Part shown: piece after piece, positions 6,105 through 13,102 of the stretch | Numbering within the stretch: position 1 is the first letter of the stretch | Layout: each line of letters starts with the position of its first letter | Source of the DNA: Syntrophomonadaceae bacterium | GTDB lineage: Bacteria; Bacillota; Syntrophomonadia; Syntrophomonadales; Syntrophomonadaceae | NCBI GenBank assembly: GCA_012522705.1 | Contig: JAAYJY010000243.1 | Location: 1-21,359, forward strand | Reading direction: 5' to 3' | Length of the DNA stretch: 21,359 nt | The notes under the pieces: generated by a model | What the model was told of the DNA's origin: nothing | Database searches by the model: none | Seen by the model: only the letters and a program-made list of their open reading frames with translations | Translations under genes and position numbers: made by a program

Positions 6105-6479
6105 ATGTGGCAGGAATTCAAGGAATTCGCTATGAAGGGGAATGTCATGGACTTGGCCGTCGGTGTTATTATCGGAGGCGCCTTCGGCAAAATTGTCTCC
6201 TCTCTGGTTGGCGACATCATTACGCCACTGGTAGGATTGTTAATGGGAGGAAAAGATTTCAGCGGATTGCAGGTTCAGATCGGCGATACTGCGATCATGT
6301 ACGGCGCCTTTGTGCAGAATGTAATCGATTTCCTCATCATTGCCTGGGTCATATTCATGATGGTTAAGGCCATGAATCGTCTGCGCAAGAGGCAGGAAGT
6401 TGTTGAAGAAGCTGCCGGACCTGGCAACGAAGAAATCCTGCTGACTGAGATTCGGGATTTGTTAAAGGAGAAGCGTTAA
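6105..6479 (+). CDS. mscL: Large-conductance mechanosensitive channel MscL
   Basis: MscL is a homopentameric inner-membrane channel that opens under membrane tension and releases solutes on hypo-osmotic shock. The 124-residue protein has the standard plan: an N-terminal amphipathic helix (MWQEFKEFAMKGNVMDLAVG), a first transmembrane helix from about residue 15 to 40 with the conserved GVIIGGAFGKIVSSLV pore segment, a short periplasmic loop, a second helix from about 65 to 90, and a charged cytoplasmic helix ending EILLTEIRDLLKEK. The start at ATG 6105 is supported by AAGGAG at 6089-6094. It is a single-gene unit with its own promoter and a strong hairpin behind it. Confidence 0.97.
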   Translation: MWQEFKEFAMKGNVMDLAVGVIIGGAFGKIVSSLVGDIITPLVGLLMGGKDFSGLQVQIGDTAIMYGAFVQNVIDFLIIAWVIFMMVKAMNRLRKRQEVVEEAAGPGNEEILLTEIRDLLKEKR

Positions 6480-6509
6480 CTATCGGTTGGGCAATTACAT
6501 AAGGATAGG

Positions 6510-6538
6510 ACGAACCAGGGCGGTCAGCCCTGGTTCGT
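6510..6538. terminator. Perfect 12-bp hairpin between convergent mscL and RHH genes
   Basis: ACGAACCAGGGC (6510-6521) pairs perfectly with GCCCTGGTTCGT (6527-6538) around a GGTCA loop. It sits 30 bases after the mscL stop and 11 bases beyond the end of the opposing gene, where a shared terminator is expected. Neither side has a U-tract, so it may act as a mRNA 3' end barrier rather than a classical intrinsic terminator. Confidence 0.55.
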
Positions 6539-6549
6539 TCGGCTGGGCA

Positions 6550-6756
6550 CTATTCGAGGAAGTCGTCACATTGGTCGGGGTTAGGGGGCTGTTTTCCGAC
6601 ACTGGCCGGCAGGCGCCCGGATTTATACAGGGCCTGCTGGAGCAGAAACTCGATATGGGAGTTTACACTCCGCAATTCATCCTGGGCCCACCTCTCTATG
6701 GCTGCATGGATCTGCGGATCGAGCCTGAGCGGAAAGTTCTTTTTATTACCCGCCAT
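6550..6756 (-). CDS. Arc/MetJ-type ribbon-helix-helix protein next to an SPFH gene
   Basis: The 68-residue product has a short ribbon-helix-helix fold: strand KNFPLRLD (residues 6-13), helix A (PQIHAAIERWAQDEL, 14-28), the turn RSVNSH, then helix B (IEFLLQQAL, 35-43) and a Pro-rich disordered tail. Such proteins bind DNA as dimers through the paired strand. The start ATG 6756 has AAGGAG overlapping the stop of the upstream SPFH gene, so the two are probably translationally coupled. From memory, SPFH genes followed by a small Arc-like gene of this type occur in several phyla, so the pairing seems functional; its role is not known to me. An antitoxin role is possible, but no toxin gene is adjacent. 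Confidence 0.75.
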   Translation of the reverse strand: MAGNKKNFPLRLDPQIHAAIERWAQDELRSVNSHIEFLLQQALYKSGRLPASVGKQPPNPDQCDDFLE

Positions 6757-6767
6757 GGATTTGCTCC

Positions 6768-7609
6768 TTAGTAAAGACTTCCGGTATTCAGGATGGGCTG
6801 AGCTCCACGTTCGGAAATGATGGCTACCAGGAGGTTATTGATCATGGCCACCTTTCGTTCCTGGTCCAGATCTAAAATACCCTCCTGCTCCAGGCGTAGC
6901 AAAGCCGCCTGTACCATACCCACCGCACCGTCGACTATAATCTGCCGGGCTGCCAATATGGCAGCCGCTTGTTGTCTTTGCAGCATTGCACTGGCTATTT
7001 CGGTGGCATAGGCCAAATGGGTCAAACGGGCTTCCATTACTTCAACCCCGGCCAAGGCCAAACGTTCCTGCAACTCCCTGGACAATTCCGCGGCAACCTC
7101 TTCGGCATTGCTCCGCAGGGAAAGACCTGCTTCCCCAAAATTGTCATAGGGGTATTTGGTGGCTACATGACGCAGAGCAGTCTCGCTTTGTATCTCCACA
7201 AATTGTTCATAGTTGGTACATCAAATATCGCCTTAGCGGAATCAATCACCCTGAATACGACCACCGCGGCTATCTCCACTGGGTTACCTTCCACATCGTT
7301 GACCTTTAGAGTCTTACTATTGAAATTGCTTACCCGCAGGGAAACCACGGAACGAGCTGAAAGCGGAACTGTCATCCACAAACCGTTGTCCCGAATGCTG
7401 CCCAGATAGCGGCCAAAAAATACGATTACCCGGGCTTGGTTAGGCTGGACAATGGTGAGGGAACTGAAGATTATCAGGGCTAGTAATGAGCTCGCCAATA
7501 TGATGCCAACATTTAAGTGAATGCTGTAGTATACAGTGGCGCCGATACAGGCTACTGCTAGGGAAATGGCTAAAAATCCGTTTACCTTCCAGGCTTTGCG
7601 TTCTTGCAT
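6768..7609 (-). pseudogene. SPFH/band-7 (prohibitin/flotillin-like) membrane protein gene with a frameshift
   Basis: From ATG 7609 (GAGGAGG upstream) the first frame encodes two hydrophobic segments (about residues 10-28 and 33-52), then the SPFH start VQPNQARVIVFFGRYLGSIR and the core VNDVEGNPVEIAAVVVFRV. It leaves the family sequence near 7208 and stops at 7163. The -1 frame continues from 7199 with VEIQSETALRHVATKYPYD and the coiled-coil stretch AGVEVMEARLTHLAYATEIA, ending at 6768. Restoring one T in the T-run near 7206-7208 would give FVEIQSE, the family sequence, and an intact protein of 280 residues; the 842-base span is one short of a multiple of three. Intact homologues form membrane microdomain scaffolds. 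This is either a recent inactivation or a single-base sequencing error. No programmed-slippage heptamer is present. Confidence 0.8.
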
Positions 7610-7639
7610 TTGCTCTGCCTCCTCATATTGATATTATAT

Positions 7640-7870
7640 CTTCGTGATATCATTTTAATATATGTTATTGTCGGTGCATATTGGAAATACCATCCAATTG
7701 GAATGCTCTTACCCAAGGGGTTAAGTAACTCCAGGCGGGAGGGGAGCATAAGCTATGGTAAACCTTCCGGTAAGGCCTCAACCAGATGGAGGGCTTGCCC
7801 CCAAACAGAGGGCGAGGGGAATAACATTAAAGGCTGGGGCAATAATAAACAGAAAAAAGGAGGAACCGCT
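7640..7870 (+). other. Long leader before gin with hairpins, no gene seen
   Basis: The 261 bases between the divergent SPFH and gin starts contain no ORF I can support. The gin-proximal half is GC-rich with pairing potential: CCTT(CCGGT)AAGG at 7763-7775 and CTTGCCC (7794-7800) with GGGCGAG (7810-7816). In B. subtilis csfB is driven by sigma-F. GCATA at 7676-7680 resembles a sigma-F/G -35, but no convincing -10 follows, so no promoter is called. On the minus strand a TATAAT at 7638-7633 may serve the SPFH gene. Confidence 0.35.
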
Positions 7871-8098
7871 ATGATGTATGAGCAACGAACCATCAAACAG
7901 GATATCTCCAGGCCATCTTGCCTGGTTTTACCGCGTTGCTCACTGTGTGACCAGGTGCCTCAGGAAGGAATCCGGGATGGAATAAGGCTGAAGAAGGCAT
8001 TTATTTGTTCCGGCTGTGAAAAGCTGATTGTCCAAAGCGAGGTAGCCTCCCGCCAATATCAGACATTGATAACCAAGCTAAAGGGAATTCTTCTCTAA
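7871..8098 (+). CDS. csfB: Gin (CsfB) sigma-factor inhibitor, zinc-ribbon protein
   Basis: Gin/CsfB is a small anti-sigma factor of endospore formers that holds sigma-G (and sigma-E) inactive in the wrong compartment or stage. The 75-residue product carries two CxxC pairs: C23-x2-C26 (PRCSLCDQ) and C46-x2-C49 (FICSGCEK), the zinc-binding pattern of this family, then a helical C-terminus (YQTLITKLKGIL) resembling the B. subtilis CsfB end. The start at ATG 7871 has AGGAGG 7 bases upstream; ATG 7874 is an equal alternative. Its place just before a YaaO-like decarboxylase and tmk is the same as in Bacillus, which makes the call firm despite the small size. It is evidence that the host forms spores. 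Confidence 0.88.
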   Translation: MMYEQRTIKQDISRPSCLVLPRCSLCDQVPQEGIRDGIRLKKAFICSGCEKLIVQSEVASRQYQTLITKLKGILL

Positions 8099-8146
8099 AA
8101 ACTTCCTACTGCCTCTCTTTCATTAGATATCGCCAGCCTCAATCTC

Positions 8147-8155
8147 TGCTACAAT
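8147..8155 (+). promoter_or_regulatory. Possible promoter of the decarboxylase-tmk-holB operon
   Basis: TGCTACAAT (TG at 8147-8148, TACAAT at 8150-8155) is an extended -10 element about 42 bases before the decarboxylase start. No -35 is visible. Confidence 0.4.
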
Positions 8156-8196
8156 GAGATAGAAAAACATGTTGAAGAGGAGAGCTCTTTGCTAAC

Positions 8197-9714
8197 TTGC
8201 CAGTGGCATCGACTGGGGAGCAACCATCATCATTGACATACCGAACACCCATATATACATCAATTGTAAATAGAACGGAGAAGGCAGGTCTACGTCTGCA
8301 TATGCCCGGCCATGCTGGCTTATTAGGAAATATCAGTACAAAACTGGGATCATGGGCCGGGTTGGATTTGACTGAACTACCGGAATTGGACGACTTTCAT
8401 GAACCACAAGGAGTCATTGACCAAGCCCAGCGATTGATGGCCCGGGCTTGCGGAGCCCAGCAAAGTCTTTTCCTGGTGAATGGGTGTACCGCGGGTATTC
8501 ATGCCCTGCTTATGAGTGGAGTAGAAGGGGAAAGGGTGGTCATACCCCGTAATTCCCACCGGTCCTTCTTTGGCGGCTTGGTGTTGGCGGGAAGCATCCC
8601 GGTGTGGATACCTGCCGAAGCTGATCCCGATCTGGGTATAGGTCTAGCGGTTAAAACAGAGACGATCGCCGAGGCTCTCTTGACAAATGAACAAGTTGGA
8701 GCGGTCTGGTTAACCAGTCCTTCATATTATGGGACTTGCTGTGACGTGGCGGCGGTGAATCGATTGCTGGCTGAACGAGATATACCATTGATGGTCGATG
8801 AAGCTCACGGCGCCCATTTTCCGTTTCATCCCCTTTACCCAAGACCAGCTTTGCGGGACGGAGCAGCTGCAGTAGTCAATGGGTTGCACAAAACCTGGCC
8901 GGTGCTTACACAATGCGCGTGCCTCAATCTGGGCCGTCCCTTTCAGGTAAACCCAGGGAGCGATAGCCCGGATTCATCAGGACAGCTCAGATCGCAGCGC
9001 GGTGTGCGGCTGATGTCAGCCTACCATATGTTGACAACCACCAGCCCCTCTTACCCGCTAATGGCGTCCATTGATATTGCCAGGGATTTTATGGAACGGG
9101 AGGGACAGCGCTGCCTGCAACGGGCCCTGGAATTATCGGCGGAATATAAAACCCGGTTGAATCGGATAAAAGGGGTGAGGTGCTGGGGGGAGGAGTGGAC
9201 CAACTTGCCGGGAATCATAGCAGTGGACCCGCTGAAGGTTGTAGTCGCAGTGGATGGTTTGGAAGTGACCGGAATCCAGATGGGGGAGCTTCTCCGCAGG
9301 GAATACGGCATAGAAGTGGAAATCGCCCAACCGCGCATAATTATGGCCATGTTCTCCTTGTTGCATAACCGGGATGACTGGGAACGTTTTTACCAGGCGG
9401 TTGCCAAGATTGCAATTTGCTACCCCTCGGCGGGGAAGAAGCAGGAAACCAATTATTTGCCTCCACCGTGGCATATGGTATTGTCCCCCCGCGAAGCGTT
9501 CTTAGCCCCTAAAAATAAGGTCAGACTAAAAGGCGCCCGGAACATGATTGCAGGGGAAATGGTTGCGATGTATCCACCCGGCATACCTTGCCTGTTACCA
9601 GGAGAACTGATATCTGACGATATCCTGGAGCACCTTGCTTATTTAAAAAGGATGCAGGTACAGGTTCAGGGACCGGTGGATCCGGAGCTGGAAAGTATTC
9701 TTATCATTGAATAA
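8197..9714 (+). CDS. Orn/Lys/Arg decarboxylase-family protein (YaaO-like, PLP)
   Basis: This 505-residue fold-type I PLP enzyme belongs to the group that decarboxylates arginine, lysine or ornithine to polyamines. Seen are LHMPGHAG near residue 34, LTELPELDD near 58, VNGCTAGIHALL near 94, DEAHGAH at 201-207, and GLHKTWPVLTQ near 229 with the PLP lysine at 232. The C-terminal domain (YPPGIPCLLPGE) is also typical. The specific substrate cannot be read from the sequence. The start is uncertain: TTG 8197 is the first in-frame start after a stop, 12-14 bases from GAGGAGAG; another in-frame TTG at 8233 has GGGGAG 12 bases upstream, and homologues start near the TYRTPIY segment. tmk begins 14 bases after the stop, so they share a transcript. 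Confidence 0.88.
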   Translation: MPVASTGEQPSSLTYRTPIYTSIVNRTEKAGLRLHMPGHAGLLGNISTKLGSWAGLDLTELPELDDFHEPQGVIDQAQRLMARACGAQQSLFLVNGCTAGIHALLMSGVEGERVVIPRNSHRSFFGGLVLAGSIPVWIPAEADPDLGIGLAVKTETIAEALLTNEQVGAVWLTSPSYYGTCCDVAAVNRLLAERDIPLMVDEAHGAHFPFHPLYPRPALRDGAAAVVNGLHKTWPVLTQCACLNLGRPFQVNPGSDSPDSSGQLRSQRGVRLMSAYHMLTTTSPSYPLMASIDIARDFMEREGQRCLQRALELSAEYKTRLNRIKGVRCWGEEWTNLPGIIAVDPLKVVVAVDGLEVTGIQMGELLRREYGIEVEIAQPRIIMAMFSLLHNRDDWERFYQAVAKIAICYPSAGKKQETNYLPPPWHMVLSPREAFLAPKNKVRLKGARNMIAGEMVAMYPPGIPCLLPGELISDDILEHLAYLKRMQVQVQGPVDPELESILIIE

Positions 9715-9728
9715 GAAGGATGGATGAA

Positions 9729-10355
9729 ATGAGCGACAGAGGGTTTTTTATCAGCCTGGAGGGAATCGATGGAAGCGGCAAGAGCACTCTCAAGGAGGGT
9801 CTTATGAAGGAAATGGGGCAAACCCATCCGGTGGTGGGTATTCGCGAGCCGGGTGGCACGATAGTATCCGAGAAGATAAGAGATATGCTATTGGATGCCA
9901 GGAATAGTGGTATAATGGGTAGGACCGAGGCCCTGCTCTATGCGGCAGCGCGCAGCCAAGTGGTTGAGGAAGTCGTCAGGCCCGCTTTAGGCCGAGGGAA
10001 AATCGTTATTGCTGATCGCTTTATGGATTCCACCGTAGCTTATCAGGGATATGGTCGGGGGCTCGACCTCCAGCTTCTCATCGACCTCAACCGTATCTGT
10101 ACCGGGGGATTGTATCCAGACCTTACCCTCTACCTTGACATCGACCCACTGAAAGCCTACCGCCGCCGTCTGCATGAACAACCGGACCGGCTCGAGCAGG
10201 AAGGGCTCGAGTTTCAAGTTCGGGTTCGAGCGGGATATCTTAAACTGGCAGCAACCGAGCCGCGCATCCACCAGTTGGATGCTAGTCAGAACCAACAGCA
10301 GCTTCTGGATGAAGCCCTGCGATTGATATATGCAGGTTTGGAAATTGGAGAATGA
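9729..10355 (+). CDS. tmk: Thymidylate kinase
   Basis: Tmk phosphorylates dTMP to dTDP with ATP and is essential for dTTP supply. The 208-residue length is normal. Motifs are the P-loop EGIDGSGKST (residues 11-20), the substrate-binding REPGGT (39-44), DRFMDSTVAYQG (97-108, the family's DRY.DSS.AYQG), and the LID segment QPDRLEQEG. ATG 9729 is preferred over the in-frame ATG 9720 because AAGGA at 9716-9720 is then correctly spaced rather than overlapping the start codon. It follows the decarboxylase gene and precedes holB by 31 bases; the yaaQ and yaaR genes found between tmk and holB in B. subtilis are absent. Confidence 0.96.
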   Translation: MSDRGFFISLEGIDGSGKSTLKEGLMKEMGQTHPVVGIREPGGTIVSEKIRDMLLDARNSGIMGRTEALLYAAARSQVVEEVVRPALGRGKIVIADRFMDSTVAYQGYGRGLDLQLLIDLNRICTGGLYPDLTLYLDIDPLKAYRRRLHEQPDRLEQEGLEFQVRVRAGYLKLAATEPRIHQLDASQNQQQLLDEALRLIYAGLEIGE

Positions 10356-10386
10356 GGTCATTTTGTGCTTAGACAGGACGAACTTG

Positions 10387-11346
10387 ATGGACTATTTTAA
10401 AGAAGTCATTGGGCAGGAAAAAGCTATTGCCGTGTTGCGAAAAGCTCTCAGCACAGGAAACATCCACCATGCCTATCTTTTCACCGGTCCGCCGGGTGTG
10501 GGTAAAAAGACGGCCGCCCGCGCTTTTGCCCAAGCTATCATCCTCATGGATGACCTTCAGGGGGAATCTTACCTAAGAGAAGGTGTTCACCCCGACTTTA
10601 TGAATATCAAGAAACTGGAGAAAAAGACGCAGATTGGTATCGAACAGATCAATCGTGAGATGGAGCCTTGGTTGGCGCTGAGGCCATATCGCGCCAACCA
10701 CCGGGTGGTGATAATAAATGACGCCCATCTTCTAAGCGTGCCAGCCGCCAATGCTTTATTAAAAACACTGGAAGAACCAACTACCGGTGCTGTTATAATA
10801 TTGGTTGCTGACGACTTAATGTGGCTGGAGACCATCGTTTCTCGCTGTCAAAGCTTGAAGTTCGGATTGCTTTCCCAACCGGAACTGGAAGATTACTTGA
10901 GCCTAAAGGGTCTGGATGGTAAAAGGTCTGCTTCGCTGGCCCGATTGGCCCAAGGATGTCTTTCTACTGCCATTCAATTGGCCCAATCCGATACGTTGGA
11001 GCAACAGTGGCATAATGCCTTGGCATTAATCAGCAATCTGGCTACGGGCGATGAGATTGAAGTGTTTAATTGCGCTGAAGAGATGGATAGACAACCGGAG
11101 ATAATGACTATCCTTCTTACTACAATCTTAAGGGACATATATATTTATCAAAGTACTCACCAATCAGAGCTGTTGGTCGTGCAGGAAAACGCCTTAAAAT
11201 ATCAGGCATTTAGACCTTTGGAGGGGAAGCGGGTTTTAGATTCTCTGGCTAGTATCGAAGAACTTAGAAATAAATATCGGGGCCCCATTCGTTCTCTTTT
11301 GCTGAGCATTAATATTTCTTATCATTTAAGGGATGCTTTACAATAA
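10387..11346 (+). CDS. holB: DNA polymerase III delta' subunit (clamp loader)
   Basis: Delta' is the rigid stator of the clamp loader that, with delta and tau/gamma, places the sliding clamp on primed DNA. From ATG 10387 the protein has 319 residues; AGGA lies 8 bases upstream, and the start fits homologues beginning just before the VIGQEKA motif. Seen are HAYLFTGPPGVGKKTAARAFA (P-loop region, residues 28-48), HPDF at 68, INDAHLLSVPAANALLKTLEEP near 110-131, and the SRC motif in TIVSRCQ at 149-155. The four cysteines that bind zinc between the P-loop and HPD in E. coli and B. subtilis delta' are absent here; the loop reads IILMDDLQGESYLREGV. The C-terminal helical domain is weakly conserved, as usual. 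Confidence 0.92.
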   Translation: MDYFKEVIGQEKAIAVLRKALSTGNIHHAYLFTGPPGVGKKTAARAFAQAIILMDDLQGESYLREGVHPDFMNIKKLEKKTQIGIEQINREMEPWLALRPYRANHRVVIINDAHLLSVPAANALLKTLEEPTTGAVIILVADDLMWLETIVSRCQSLKFGLLSQPELEDYLSLKGLDGKRSASLARLAQGCLSTAIQLAQSDTLEQQWHNALALISNLATGDEIEVFNCAEEMDRQPEIMTILLTTILRDIYIYQSTHQSELLVVQENALKYQAFRPLEGKRVLDSLASIEELRNKYRGPIRSLLLSINISYHLRDALQ

Positions 11347-11407
11347 GAAAAAATGTTGTTGGTAAGATTACTTCTGAAATCAAACTGAAACTTAGGGAGG
11401 CAGATTT

Positions 11408-12124
11408 GTGGCATTGGTTGTAGGGGTCAGATTTAAGCCGGCAGGCAAGATGTATTATTTCGATAATTCTGACCTGGATTTAAAGATTGGGGATGCAGTA
11501 ATAGTAGAGACTGCCCGCGGAATCGAACGCGGCATAGTATCAATAGATAGGCGGGACGTAAGCGAAGACCAGCTGGTCTTACCTCTGAAAAAGGTCATTC
11601 GTAAAGCCACTGAGGAGGATGAGACGGCTTACCGGCAAAATAAGGCCAAAGAAGCTGAGGCGCTGGAGATCTGCAAGGAAAAGGTGCGGGCTCATAATCT
11701 ACCTATGCGCCTGATCGATGTAGAGTATACATTCGATATGGGTAAAATCATTTTTTATTTTACGGCCGAGAGCCGAGTGGACTTCCGCGAGTTGGTGAAA
11801 GACTTGGCGGGCATATTCCGCACCCGGATCGAATTAAGGCAAATCGGCGTCAGAGACGAAGCCAAGATGCTTGGTGGGATAGGCACTTGCGGCCGCATAC
11901 TGTGCTGCAACAATTTTTTGGGAGAATTTGCACCTGTCTCCATCCGGATGGCCAAGGAACAGCATCTGTCTCTTAACCCGGCCAAGATATCGGGCATATG
12001 CGGCAGACTCATGTGCTGCTTGAAATATGAATCGGAGATGTATAGTTCCAAGAAACCGGAGGGCAGAAAAGGTGGAAAAAACAGTCCAAGAGTTGAAGAA
12101 CCTGATCATGGATCTGATATATGA
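11408..12124 (+). CDS. ricT: PSP1-domain protein RicT (YaaT), regulatory iron-sulfur protein
   Basis: RicT forms the RicA-RicF-RicT complex, which carries [4Fe-4S] clusters and in B. subtilis is needed for RNase Y-dependent mRNA processing, sporulation, competence and biofilm formation. The 238-residue product has the PSP1 domain from residue 1 to about 210, with FKPAGKMYYFD near the N-terminus and the hallmark cysteine-rich end: GTCGRILCC (C161, C166, C167) and GICGRLMCCLKYE (C198, C203, C204). The tail is Lys-rich and shorter than in Bacillus. GTG 11408 has GGGAGG 7 bases upstream. The last 53 bases overlap the start of yabA, a tight coupling. Confidence 0.95.
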   Translation: MALVVGVRFKPAGKMYYFDNSDLDLKIGDAVIVETARGIERGIVSIDRRDVSEDQLVLPLKKVIRKATEEDETAYRQNKAKEAEALEICKEKVRAHNLPMRLIDVEYTFDMGKIIFYFTAESRVDFRELVKDLAGIFRTRIELRQIGVRDEAKMLGGIGTCGRILCCNNFLGEFAPVSIRMAKEQHLSLNPAKISGICGRLMCCLKYESEMYSSKKPEGRKGGKNSPRVEEPDHGSDI

Positions 12125-12350
12125 GATAGGTAGTCTTAAAGAGAGAGTAGCCATTTTGGAAGAGGAAAAACCACATGATCGGATTCAGAAGCAGCAGAGG
12201 CAAATTGATGCAGTCAAGCTGCAAGGCGAAAGTTATACCAACTTGGGTAGAATATACGCGGAAGGTTTTCATGTTTGCCCGGTAGCTTACGGGGAACCCA
12301 GGCAGGAGGATGGATGCCTTTTTTGCATGGCCTTTATGGGTAAGGAGTAG
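12072..12350 (+). CDS. yabA: Replication initiation control protein YabA
   Basis: YabA binds DnaA and the sliding clamp DnaN and restrains new rounds of initiation. From GTG 12072 the product has 92 residues: an N-terminal coiled coil (VEKTVQELKNLIMDLIYEI to ILEEE) that makes the tetramer, a flexible linker, and a C-terminal zinc domain with H67, C69, C82 and C85 (FHVCPVAYGE then GCLFCMAF), matching the family's H-x-C...C-x2-C pattern. The start is set by GGAGGG at 12058-12063, 8 bases upstream; longer in-frame starts would lack this and overlap more of ricT. Its position between ricT and trmN6 is as in B. subtilis. Confidence 0.9.
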   Translation: MEKTVQELKNLIMDLIYEIGSLKERVAILEEEKPHDRIQKQQRQIDAVKLQGESYTNLGRIYAEGFHVCPVAYGEPRQEDGCLFCMAFMGKE

Positions 12351-12358
12351 CCACAACC

Positions 12359-13102
12359 ATGAATGGTGGAGCATTACGCTATGGTGAAACCCTTGACGAC
12401 TTGATCATAGGCGGTCTTAAGATTATTCAACCGCGCGAAGGCTATCGTTTTTCCATTGATGCTGTGTTGCTGGCCCATTTCGCCGACCTGCTTGGGGTTA
12501 ATAAAGTCGTAGATTTGGGCACGGGGAATGGGATAATACCACTGTTGCTCTCACAACGTGATCCGGGCATCCGCATATTGGGAATCGATATACAACCAGC
12601 CATGGTGGACAGGGCAGGCCGAAGTGTACGGATGAACAATCTGCAAAACAGAATCGATATCCAGCACGCAGACATAAGGCGACTGCAAGAGATATTACCA
12701 GGCGAAATTGCCGAGTTGGTCTTGAGCAACCCCCCTTTCTGGGAAAGGGGGAAGGGACATGTCAACCGGAACCAGGAAGAGGCCATTGCCCGCCATGAAC
12801 TGCAACTGACCCTGGAGGAATTGGTCGCGGGTGCAACCCATCTGCTGGTTCCCGAGGGAGCCGTGGCGCTCATCCACCGAGCGGCCCGATTGGCCGACAT
12901 CGCCGATACAGTCAACCGCCAGGGATTGTCGTTAAGCAAGATGCGGATGGTTCACTCTTATGCCGATAGTCCTGCTAATTTGGTGCTTGTGGAAGCAAGG
13001 CCAGGTCACAAGTGGAAGACTGAGGTGATGCCCCCGTTGATTATCTACAGCGCATTTAACAGTTTTAGTGATGAGATCAGACGGTTCTACAGGGAGACAT
13101 GA
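12359..13102 (+). CDS. trmN6: tRNA1(Val) adenine-37 N6-methyltransferase-like (TrmN6/YabB)
   Basis: This class I SAM-dependent methyltransferase has 247 residues. Motif I is VVDLGTGNGIIPLLL (residues 50-64), the acidic GIDIQP follows near 75, and the catalytic NPPF motif is at 124-127 (LSNPPFW), which is specific to enzymes methylating an exocyclic adenine amino group. The N-terminal GGLKIIQPREGYRFSIDAVLLA is the characteristic YabB/TrmN6 entry segment. The substrate (A37 of tRNA-Val) is transferred from E. coli and not proven for Bacillota. It starts 9 bases after yabA, and its stop codon directly abuts the rsmI start. The yazA endonuclease gene that follows yabB in B. subtilis is missing. 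Confidence 0.9.
   Translation: MNGGALRYGETLDDLIIGGLKIIQPREGYRFSIDAVLLAHFADLLGVNKVVDLGTGNGIIPLLLSQRDPGIRILGIDIQPAMVDRAGRSVRMNNLQNRIDIQHADIRRLQEILPGEIAELVLSNPPFWERGKGHVNRNQEEAIARHELQLTLEELVAGATHLLVPEGAVALIHRAARLADIADTVNRQGLSLSKMRMVHSYADSPANLVLVEARPGHKWKTEVMPPLIIYSAFNSFSDEIRRFYRET

Noticed and set aside
6487..6771. Plus-strand open frame of 94 codons over the RHH gene
   Set aside because: Antisense shadow of the ribbon-helix-helix gene, with no start signal.
7195..7215. Programmed -1 frameshift in the SPFH gene
   Set aside because: The sequence at the junction (C AAT TTG in frame) does not fit the X XXY YYZ slippery pattern, and no stimulatory structure is obvious.
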